Shown: piece after piece, positions 1 through 6,800 of the stretch | Position numbering within the stretch: the first letter of the stretch is position 1 | Layout of the letters: every line of letters begins with the position of its first letter | Source: CAYXXZ01 sp964469165 | GTDB lineage: Bacteria; Pseudomonadota; Gammaproteobacteria; Pseudomonadales; Porticoccaceae | Length of the DNA: 7,918 nt | Reading direction: 5' to 3' | Assembly: GCA_964469165.1 (NCBI GenBank) | Contig: CAYXXZ010000115.1 | Span: forward strand, 1 to 7,918 | Program-made: the position numbers and the translations under genes | The notes under the pieces: model-generated | What the model was told of the DNA's origin: nothing | The model's database searches: none | The model's input: only the letters and a program-made list of their open reading frames with translations

Positions 1-123
1 CGCCTGCTCACCCACGAAACCGGCCTGCCGGTGATCGTTGCCGACGAACCGCTCAACTGTGTCGCCAAAGGTGGCGGCAAAGCCCTTGACATGATGGACA
101 AACGCCGCCTGAATGTGGCTTGA
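1..123 (+). CDS. mreB: MreB, rod-shape actin homologue (C-terminal 40 residues only)
   Basis: This is the 3' end of the gene for MreB, the bacterial actin that polymerises under the inner membrane and guides the cell-wall elongation machinery. The frame is open from base 1 and stops at TGA 121-123. The visible residues include ETGLPVIVADEPLNCVAKGG followed by GKALDMMD, which corresponds to the highly conserved MreB C-terminus (E. coli has [20 protein letters not shown] then GKALEMID). The tail after that (KRRLNVA) is short and variable, as usual in the family. The following genes, mreC and mreD, confirm the assignment. The rest of the gene lies upstream of the window, so its start and promoter cannot be judged. 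Confidence 0.96.
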   Translation, partial: RLLTHETGLPVIVADEPLNCVAKGGGKALDMMDKRRLNVA

Positions 124-125
124 AC

Positions 126-144
126 AGGGGTTGCGACAACCCCT
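126..144 (+). terminator. GC-rich hairpin just after mreB, possible attenuator or mRNA 3'-end stabiliser
   Basis: AGGGGTTG (126-133), loop CGA, CAACCCCT (137-144): a perfect 8-bp stem with a 3-nt loop, starting 2 nt after the mreB stop. It is not followed by a T-run (the next bases are TCATGCCC), so it is not a textbook intrinsic terminator. From its position I infer that it may lower read-through into mreC or protect the mreB mRNA 3' end, giving more MreB than MreC or MreD. The remaining spacer to mreC (145-228) contains a 10-nt palindrome, CCCGCGCGGG, at 175-184, and no promoter I can recognise. Confidence 0.4.
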
Positions 145-216
145 TCATGCCCGTCGCTGCGGAGTGAGAAGCCGCCCGCGCGGGTGAGCGAACAGTCCGG
201 CCAGTAGCCTGCCGTC

Positions 217-222
217 AGGGGG
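217..222 (+). promoter_or_regulatory. Shine-Dalgarno sequence of mreC pointing to an ATC start at 229
   Basis: AGGGGG at 217-222 can pair over six bases with the 16S anti-Shine-Dalgarno sequence, with one G-U pair, and sits 6 nt before ATC 229-231. No comparable purine-rich site precedes TTG 256 or ATG 265; the bases before them are pyrimidine-rich (TCTTCTCTTCCGCCCC). The site therefore decides the likely mreC start. Confidence 0.6.
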
Positions 223-228
223 TCAGCG

Positions 229-1274
229 ATCAAACGAATCTTCTCTTCCGCCCCGTTGTCAGCGATGAAACTGATCGTGCTGGTGGCGATCGCGCTGATT
301 TTGCTGGCGGTGGACGCATTCACACCCTGGCTCGACCCGGTCAAATCGCGGCTCTCCCTCGCCTCGCTGCCATTGCACTGGGTCACCAGCCTGCCTGGCC
401 GTGTCGGCGAATGGACGGAACGCTCGTTGATGTCGAGGGTGGAACTCGAGAAAGAAAACGCCTTCCTGAACCGGGAAATTCTTGTATACAAGGGGCAATT
501 GCAGCGCATGGCGGCGATTTCGGCGGAAAACACGCGCCTGCGCTCCCTGCTCAATGCCACCGAGATGCTCAGCGACAAAGTCCTGGTGGCGGAGCTCATC
601 GGCGTTTCGCCCGATCCCCTGAGTCACACCATCATCATCAATCGCGGCCGGGTGGACGGCGCCTACCTCGGCCAGCCGGTGATGGATGAGAAGGGGTTGA
701 TGGGACAGATCATCGAGGTGCAACTATCCAGCAGCAAGGTGCTGTTGCTCACCGACGATGCCCATGCGCTGCCGGTACAGGTCATTCGCAACGGCGTGCG
801 GGCGATCGCCGAGGGCATCGGTGACTTCCGGCGCCTCAACCTGCGTTATGTGTCGCCCACCGTGGATATCAAGGAGGGTGATGTGCTGGTGAGCTCCGGT
901 ATCGGCGGGCGTTTTCCGGCGGGCTACCCGGTGGGCACCGTGCTCGATGTCCACCGCGATCCGGGCCAGCCGTTCATGACCGTCGAGGTGGAGCCATCCG
1001 CCAACATCGAGCGCAGCCGCCATCTGTTGCTGGTGTTTTCCGAGATCAAGGATTTTCAGGCNNNNNNNNNNNNNNNNNNNNNNNNNNNNNNNNNNNNNNN
1101 NNNNNNNNNNNNNNNNNNNNNNNNNNNNNNNNNNNNNNNNNNNNNNNNNNNNNNNNNNNNNTCGAGCGCAGCCGCCATCTGTTGCTGGTGTTTTCCGAGA
1201 TCAAGGATTTTCAGGCTGAGAGCGCGCCGAGCGGCGAGGAGCCGCCGCACGGAGGAACGGATGATAGGCCATAG
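229..1274 (+). CDS. mreC: MreC, rod shape-determining protein (interrupted by an assembly gap)
   Basis: MreC is an inner-membrane protein whose periplasmic domain links MreB to the wall-elongation enzymes. Numbering from codon 229, after removal of the false gap, it has 296 residues. These comprise a membrane anchor at about 14-30, a coiled coil at about 69-110 (VELEKENAFL, AENTRLRSLL), and a beta-rich periplasmic domain at about 117-270 with family motifs GQPVMDEKGLMGQ, LLLTDDAHALPVQ and SSGIGGRFPAGYPVG. The tail is AESAPSGEEPPHGGTDDRP. The start is chosen because IKRIFSSAPLSAMKL aligns without gaps to the start of E. coli MreC as I recall it (MKPIFSRGPSLQIRL), with ATC in place of ATG and a good ribosome site upstream. 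Canonical alternatives are TTG 256 (287 residues) and ATG 265 (284 residues). In the raw sequence the frame before the gap differs from the one after it: the true stop is TAG 1272-1274, and straight reading gives a false MreC-MreD fusion. The gene overlaps mreD by 14 nt. Confidence 0.93.
1007..1061 (+). repeat. 55-bp contig-end overlap, copy 1 (artefactual duplication)
   Basis: These 55 bases, ending immediately before the N-run, are identical to the 55 bases immediately after it (1162-1216). They encode the conserved MreC stretch ERSRHLLLVFSEIKDFQ. This is best explained as two contigs that share their ends but were not merged, not as a biological repeat. Confidence 0.9.
1062..1161. other. 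Assembly gap of 100 Ns inside mreC, probably not real missing sequence
   Basis: The run of Ns is exactly 100 bases, the conventional placeholder for a gap of unknown size, and is bounded by identical 55-bp sequences. Collapsing the Ns and one copy (155 bases) restores an uninterrupted mreC reading frame through to a stop inside the start of mreD. No coding sequence appears to be lost. Confidence 0.93.
1162..1216 (+). repeat. 55-bp contig-end overlap, copy 2 (artefactual duplication)
   Basis: Identical to 1007-1061, directly after the N-run. In this copy the MreC codons start at positions divisible by three (GAG 1164), whereas before the gap they start one base later. The frame change is caused by the 155 extra bases and not by a mutation. 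Confidence 0.9.
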
Positions 1275-1740
1275 ACCCTTCTCTTCCCCCGTTTTCATCA
1301 TCAGCCTGGTGCTCGCCTATCTTCTCTACTTTTATCCCTTGCGCGGCGAGCTGCTCTATTGGCGCCCGATGCCGGTCTTTCTGGTGGTGTTTTTCTGGTT
1401 GTTGGTGGAGCCGCATGTGCTCGGTGTCGGCTTTGCCTGGCTCGCGGGGCTGGTGCTCGATATCTTTGCCGGTGCGCCCCTCGGCCAGAATGCCATGGCC
1501 ATGGGCATCAGCGCCTACCTGTTGCAGATCGCCGGGCCGCGCATGAAAAATTATTCGGTATGGCATCAGCTTGTCGTGGTGGCGGTGCTCGCCATGTTCT
1601 ACCAACTGGTGGTGATCGTCACCGGATTGGTGGCGGGCAAGTCTGCGGACGCGTGGTTCATGTTGTACCCTGTGGTCAGCACCGTGCTGCTGTGGCCCTT
1701 TGTCGCCATCGCGCTGTGGAAGCTGTATAAACCGGAATAG
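1261..1740 (+). CDS. mreD: MreD, rod shape-determining membrane protein
   Basis: MreD is a small polytopic inner-membrane partner of MreC in the elongation complex. The product has 159 residues, close to the roughly 160 typical of the family. ATG 1261 follows a strong ribosome site, GGAGGAA (1251-1257). Hydrophobic segments lie at about residues 9-25, 35-50, 53-70, 75-91, 101-122 and 137-153, which suggests five or six membrane spans. The family pattern is clear in the WRPMPVFLVV stretch (34-43) and in GLVLDIFAGAPLGQNAMAMG (63-82), where the Asp followed by Gly and the LGQ motif are characteristic. The gene starts inside the end of mreC (14-nt overlap), which suggests translational coupling, and ends 19 nt before maf. 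The membrane-span count is inferred from hydrophobicity by eye. Confidence 0.95.
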   Translation: MIGHRPFSSPVFIISLVLAYLLYFYPLRGELLYWRPMPVFLVVFFWLLVEPHVLGVGFAWLAGLVLDIFAGAPLGQNAMAMGISAYLLQIAGPRMKNYSVWHQLVVVAVLAMFYQLVVIVTGLVAGKSADAWFMLYPVVSTVLLWPFVAIALWKLYKPE

Positions 1741-1759
1741 TGACAATAAGGCCATCACC

Positions 1760-2362
1760 ATGAGTCGTGCAGATTTCGTACTTGCATCCGCCTCGCCGCG
1801 CCGCAGGGAACTGCTGCAACAGATCGGCGCCCGCTTCGCGCCGCACCCGGTGGACGTGGATGAACGCCGCAATGGCGGCGAAAGCCCCGAGGATTACGTG
1901 TTGCGCCTGGCGCTCACCAAGGCGGAGGCGGGGCGCCAGCGCAATGGCGCATTGCCCGTGCTCGGCGCCGATACCACGGTGGTGGTGGACGGCGATGTGC
2001 TCGGCAAGCCCCAGGACGAGGGCGAGGCCGTGGATATGCTGTTGCGTCTCTCGGGGCGCAGCCATCGCGTGCTGACGGCGGTGGCGCTGGTCAGCGCGGC
2101 GCACTCACTGTGGCGTGTGTCCGATACTCGGGTGACCTTCGCGCCGCTTACGCAGGCGCGCTGCCGCGCCTATTGGCGCACCGGCGAGCCGGTCGACAAG
2201 GCCGGCGCCTATGCCATTCAGGGGCTGGGTGCGGTGTTCGTGACGCGCCTCGAAGGCAGCTATTCGGGGGTGGTGGGGCTGCCACTTGCCGAAACCTGCG
2301 AATTGCTCGATGCCTTTTCGATTTCCTACTGGCGCGCTGGCGCGGAGGCTGTCGCCTCATGA
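1760..2362 (+). CDS. maf: Maf/YhdE family nucleoside triphosphate pyrophosphatase
   Basis: Maf proteins hydrolyse nucleoside triphosphates to monophosphate and pyrophosphate. The YhdE branch acts on dTTP and UTP as well as modified pyrimidines, which helps sanitise nucleotide pools and has been linked to division arrest. The product has 200 residues, usual for the family. Motifs in order are LASASPRRRELL (8-19, substrate phosphate binding), LGADTTVV (68-75, with catalytic Asp71), GKPQD (82-86), LSGRSHRVLTAVAL (97-110), DKAGAYAIQGLG (146-157) and GSYSGVVGLPL (166-176). LTAVAL, AIQGLG and VVGLPL all match E. coli YhdE and favour that branch over YceF. ATG 1760 is preceded by AAGG (1748-1751) with 8-nt spacing. 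An upstream extension of the frame overlaps mreD and has no family similarity. The stop overlaps the rng start as ATGA. Substrate preference is inferred from the subfamily. Confidence 0.96.
   Translation: MSRADFVLASASPRRRELLQQIGARFAPHPVDVDERRNGGESPEDYVLRLALTKAEAGRQRNGALPVLGADTTVVVDGDVLGKPQDEGEAVDMLLRLSGRSHRVLTAVALVSAAHSLWRVSDTRVTFAPLTQARCRAYWRTGEPVDKAGAYAIQGLGAVFVTRLEGSYSGVVGLPLAETCELLDAFSISYWRAGAEAVAS
2344..2348 (+). promoter_or_regulatory. Shine-Dalgarno sequence of rng, within the end of maf
   Basis: GGAGG lies 10 nt before ATG 2359. Two further in-frame ATGs follow at 2362 and 2368, at 13 and 19 nt. By spacing the first ATG is favoured, although E. coli RNase G Met1 aligns with the ATG at 2368. 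Confidence 0.55.
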
Positions 2363-3825
2363 TGCCGATGAACGCGGAAATTCTCGTCAACTTCACACCC
2401 ATGGAAACCCGCGTCGCGCTGGTGGAGAACGGTGTGGTACAGGAAGTCGCGGTAGCGCGCTCGCAGCGCCGTGGCCTGGTGGGCAACATCTACAAGGGCA
2501 AGGTGATCAGGGTGCTGCCGGGAATGCAGGCAGCCTTCGTGGACATCGGGCTGGGCAAGGCCGGCTTTCTTCACGCCGACGACATGCGCAGCGGCGATCA
2601 GTCGGGGCCGACACCGGACGTGCGCCAGTTGCTGCGCGAAGGACAGAAGGTGGTGGTGCAGGTCATCAAGGACCCCATCGGCAGCAAGGGCGCGCGTCTC
2701 ACCTCGCAGTTATCGGTGTCGTCGCGCTATCTGGTGTTCATGCCCGAGGTCGATCACATCGGCATTTCCCAGCGCATCGAATCCGAGGACGAGCGCACGC
2801 GGCTGCGCGAGGCGCTCGATACGATCTTGGCAGACCAGGATAGCGCCAGGCGCGGTTACATTCTGCGCACCGCCGCGGAAGGCGCGACGCTGGAGGATCT
2901 GCGCGCCGACGTGCATTTTCTCGACCGCATCTGGCGTCTGGTACAGGAAAAGCGCCAGGCGCTCGAGGATGTGGGCTGCATCTACGAAGACCTGCCGCTG
3001 TCGTTGCGTGCGCTGCGCGACATGGTGCGTCCCGGAGTGGAAAAAATCCGTGTCGACTCGCGCGAGGTTTACGGTCAGATGCTCGAATTCGCCCGCGTGG
3101 TGACGCCGGATCTGGCGGGCCTCATCGAACATTATCCCGGCGAGCGGCCGCTGTTCTATCTGTACAACGTCGAGGATGAAATCAACCGCGCCCTCCAGCG
3201 CCAGGTGGATCTCAAGTCGGGCGGCTATCTGGTGATCGACCAGACCGAGGCGATGACCACGGTGGATGTCAACACCGGTGGCTATGTGGGCCACAAGAAT
3301 CTCGAGGAGACCATCTTCAAGACCAACCTGGAGGCCGCCGCCGCCTTCGCCCGGCAACTGCGCCTGCGCAACCTGGGCGGCATCATCATCATCGACTTCA
3401 TCGACATGTCGGACAAGGAGCACCAGCGCCAGGTCATGCGTACGCTCGAGAAGGCGCTGGAGCGGGATCGCGCCAAGACCAGCATCACCACGGTATCGGA
3501 GCTCGGTCTCATCGAAATGACGCGCAAGCGCACCAGCGAAAGCCTCGGGCAGATGCTGTGCGAGCCCTGCCCCATGTGCGAGGGGCGCGGGCGCCTCAGG
3601 TCGGCGGAAACGGTGTGCTACGACATCATGCGGGAAATTCTGCGGGAATCCCGTGCCTTCGAGTGCGACAAGATCCTGGTTCTTGCATCGCAGGTCGTCA
3701 TAGATCGCCTTCTCGATGAAGACTCCGCCAACGTGGCCGACCTCGAAACATTCATCGGCAGACCCATCGAGTTCCGGGTGGAAACCCTCTATTCCCAGGA
3801 ACAGTACGACATCATTCCAGTGTGA
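2359..3825 (+). CDS. rng: Ribonuclease G (RNase E/G family endoribonuclease)
   Basis: RNase G is a cytoplasmic endoribonuclease that trims the 5' end of 16S rRNA and cuts selected mRNAs, preferring 5'-monophosphorylated RNA in AU-rich single strands. The product has 488 residues (E. coli 489), so it lacks the long degradosome-binding tail of RNase E. The N-terminus MNAEILVNFTPMETRVALVE is close to that of E. coli RNase G. An S1-type RNA-binding region spans about residues 38-125 (GNIYKGKVIRVLPGMQAAFV and DIGLGKAGFLH). The catalytic metal-binding aspartates are Asp303 in TTVDVNTGG and Asp346 in IIIIDFIDM, and the zinc-link cysteines are in CPMC at 404-407; all fall at the RNase E positions. 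The conserved MTRKRT box is at 387-392. All key residues are present, so it should be active. Translation is probably coupled to maf through the ATGA overlap. The start could also be ATG 2362 or 2368. Confidence 0.97.
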   Translation: MMPMNAEILVNFTPMETRVALVENGVVQEVAVARSQRRGLVGNIYKGKVIRVLPGMQAAFVDIGLGKAGFLHADDMRSGDQSGPTPDVRQLLREGQKVVVQVIKDPIGSKGARLTSQLSVSSRYLVFMPEVDHIGISQRIESEDERTRLREALDTILADQDSARRGYILRTAAEGATLEDLRADVHFLDRIWRLVQEKRQALEDVGCIYEDLPLSLRALRDMVRPGVEKIRVDSREVYGQMLEFARVVTPDLAGLIEHYPGERPLFYLYNVEDEINRALQRQVDLKSGGYLVIDQTEAMTTVDVNTGGYVGHKNLEETIFKTNLEAAAAFARQLRLRNLGGIIIIDFIDMSDKEHQRQVMRTLEKALERDRAKTSITTVSELGLIEMTRKRTSESLGQMLCEPCPMCEGRGRLRSAETVCYDIMREILRESRAFECDKILVLASQVVIDRLLDEDSANVADLETFIGRPIEFRVETLYSQEQYDIIPV

Positions 3826-3855
3826 CTATTCAGCAGTGATAGGGTTGTGGCAGGC

Positions 3856-6800
3856 ATGACAGGGCGGTTTTTGCGGGGAGTTTGGCTGGCATTTGCACTG
3901 CTGGTCATTCTCTATGCCCTGTTGGTGGTCAGCGCCCGGGAAATGCTGCCGCTGATCAACCGCTTTCAGCCACAGATCAATGACTACCTGTCGCAGCGTA
4001 CCGGAACCGACGTACACATCGCGCGCCTGTCCGGCCTGTGGCGCGGTCTGCGCCCCGCCGTGGATCTGGAAAACGTCGTCATCGCCGGGCGCGACGGTGT
4101 CAGTGAAGGGGTCTTCTTCGATCGTATCGACGCCGAGCTGCACCCGGGCCGCTCGCTGGTGAACCGCACGCCGGTGTGGAGCTCGCTCGAATCCGGCCTG
4201 GTGCGTGTTCATCTCGACGAGGACGAGCAGGGCCGTTGGTCCATCGCCGGTCATCCTCTCGCCATGAGCGGTGATGCCGGCAACCTGGACTACCTCTATC
4301 GCATGCTGTTCTACAGCCGCCTGCTGCATATCGAGCAGGTGCAGGTGACGCTGAGTTTTTATTCCGGCACGCAAACCGCGGTGTCCTTCAAGGATATCCG
4401 CATCGACAACAGTACGGACTTTCACCGCGCCACGGCGCGCCTGGTGATGGATGAGGGCCAGGAAACCGCGACCTTCGTGTTCGAAGGTCGTGGCGACCCG
4501 CTGGACGCGGACGATTTCGAAGGCCAGGGCCATCTGCGGCTGCGTCAGTTGCGTGTCGACGGCTCCCTCGGCGCCATCATTCGCGGCTGGTTCCCGGCGC
4601 TGGCGGCGAAGATCGACGAAGCGCCGCTGGATCTGGATATGGAGCTGTGGTTCGACTGGCGGGACAACGCGCTGGTCAATGGCCGCGGTCGCATTGCGGC
4701 GGGCGAAATTCCTCTGCCCTGGGCCGATGGCGGTGCGGCGATCCGCGATCTCAGCGGTGAGGTGACCGGCTGGTTCGCGCCGGGACAGGATTGGGGCATG
4801 CGCTTTCAGGATCTGTCCGGCACCTGGAACGAGCGCCCGCTGGAGCCTTTCGATGTGCAGTTTCGCCAGCGTGTGGGCAAGCATTGGCGCGAGCTGGACA
4901 TCGCCACCAGCCAGGTGAATCTGGCGTTTGTCAGCGACTTGCTGGTCAACGCCGATTTGCTTCCCGCCAAGGGGACGGAGGTATTGGGGCAGCTCGACCC
5001 CCGCGGCAGCCTGCGCCAGGTAGTGCTGGGACTGGATTTTTCGGGCGACAGGCCGGACTTCAGACTGCGCGCCCAGCTCGACGAGGTAGCGTTGGACTCC
5101 TGGGCGGGGGCGCCCGCCGTGCGTGGCCTGAGCGGCTACCTGGAGGCCGACCTGCACAGTGGAGCCGTCACCCTGGACTGCCCGCCGGCCCTGGCGTTGC
5201 GCTACCACCAGGCCTACGATGATTTCATGCCCTACAGTTGTCCGCGCGGCAAGGTCGCCTGGCGGTGGCAGCCAGACGAAGAGCGGGTGCTGGTGACCAG
5301 CAGCGCAATTTCCATCGCCGGCGAGGAGGGGCGCGGTACAGCCCAGCTCCACCTGGACTTGCCGACCCGCAGGGAACTGCGCGATCCGCAGATGTATCTC
5401 ATGGTGGGGCTGCGGGATGGCCACAGTCGCTTCATGGATCGCTATGTGCCGCGTGTGCTCAATGCCAATCTGCGCGCCTGGCTCGAGCGCGCCGTGGGTG
5501 ATGCCGACGTGGAAGAGGCGGGGTTTGTGTGGCGCGGCTCGCTGCTCAGGGAGCACGAGCAGAACCGGAGTATTCAGTTCTATGCCAATGTGCGCGCTGG
5601 CACCCTGGATTACCAGCCGCCCTGGCCGGCGCTCAGCGAGCTGAACGGCGTGGTGGTGGTCGACAACACCGAGGTGGATGCCTGGGTGGAGACGGCAAGG
5701 GCCGGCGATGCCGGCGTGTCCGGCGCCGGCGTGACGCTGCGCCAAGGCGCCGATGGCCCCGTGCTGCGGGTCGCGGGGGATGTTCATTCGAGTGTCGAGA
5801 ACGGCTTGGCCGTACTTGCGGCATCGCCGCTGGCGCAAAGCCTCGGCCGCGTCACGCGCCTCGACGCCAGTGGCGATGCCGCTATTGGTATCGAGCTCGT
5901 CATTCCCATGCGCCGGGAAGGCGCGCGCGACGACTACCGCATTGCCGCTGTCATTCGCGACGGCGGCCTGACTCTGCCAAACACCAACCTGCGCATCCGC
6001 GACATTGCCGGAGAACTCCACTATCGACGCGACTCGGGGCTCGAGAGCACGGGTCTCGAGGGCAAGTTCCTCGGCGGGGATCTTCGCGTCAGTGTCGGCG
6101 ATGAAGACGATGCCACTGTGCTCGAGGTCGCCGGCAATCCGGACGTGGCCGCACTGGCCGACTACCTCGGGCCCCTGGCGGGCCGTGCCCAGGGGCACAT
6201 GCAGGTCGAAGGCACCCTGTCGATTCCCGAGAGTCTGGCGCGCGACAACCTGCAGCTGGCGCTGACATCCGATCTGGAGGGTGTGGCAATCGATCTGCCC
6301 GCGCCTTTCGGCAAGACGGCGGCACAGCGGGTGGAGCTCGCCAGTGTCACCGAGTTCGGCGATGAGCAGCTGTTCGTGCGAGGCGCGCTGGCGGAGCGTG
6401 GGGCTTTTGCGCTGGCGTTTTCGCGCGGGGCGTTCGTGCGCGGTCAGGTGCGTTTGCTGGCGCGGGAAGCGCAGTTGCCCAACCAGGGGGGACTGCTGAT
6501 TTCGGGGCATCTGGACAGTCTCGACTGGCGGGACTGGCAGCCCTTGATCAGCAGCGGAGCAGGAGGCGAAAGCGACCTTGCCGAAATGCTCGCGCCGCGC
6601 CTCGATCTGCATTTCGACGAGGCCCTGTTCGGCGGCTTCGAGCTGGGTGCCACCCACCTGCGCGGCAGCGCCGGGGCTGGTGGCGACTGGTTGTTCTCGC
6701 TGGAAACGCCGCGCATTGCCGGGCGTGTCGTGGTGCCGGGTGAACGTGACGGGGTGCTCGAGCTCGATCTCGACTACCTGAGGCTGCCGCCCGGCAAGGA

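Noticed and set aside
175..184. CCCGCGCGGG palindrome in the mreB-mreC spacer as an operator
   Set aside because: A self-complementary GC stretch of this size is expected by chance in GC-rich DNA, and no promoter elements are visible beside it.
1007..1216. Tandem or dispersed biological repeat within mreC
   Set aside because: The two identical 55-mers abut the Ns exactly on both sides and encode a segment that occurs once in MreC, so this is a contig-end overlap.
256..1740. A single 494-residue MreC-MreD fusion protein
   Set aside because: It results from reading through the Ns. After the gap the true mreC frame is different and stops at 1272-1274, and mreD has its own ribosome site and ATG at 1261.
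1201..1872. Minus-strand open frame of 223 codons across mreD and maf
   Set aside because: It is antisense to two well-supported genes and has a His/Gln/Arg-rich composition typical of shadow frames, with no recognisable motif.
2110..2358. N-terminal extension of RNase G of 83 residues within maf
   Set aside because: The extension is an Arg/Ala-rich shadow frame of maf. RNase G similarity begins at about 2368, and GGAGG at 2344-2348 marks the start region.
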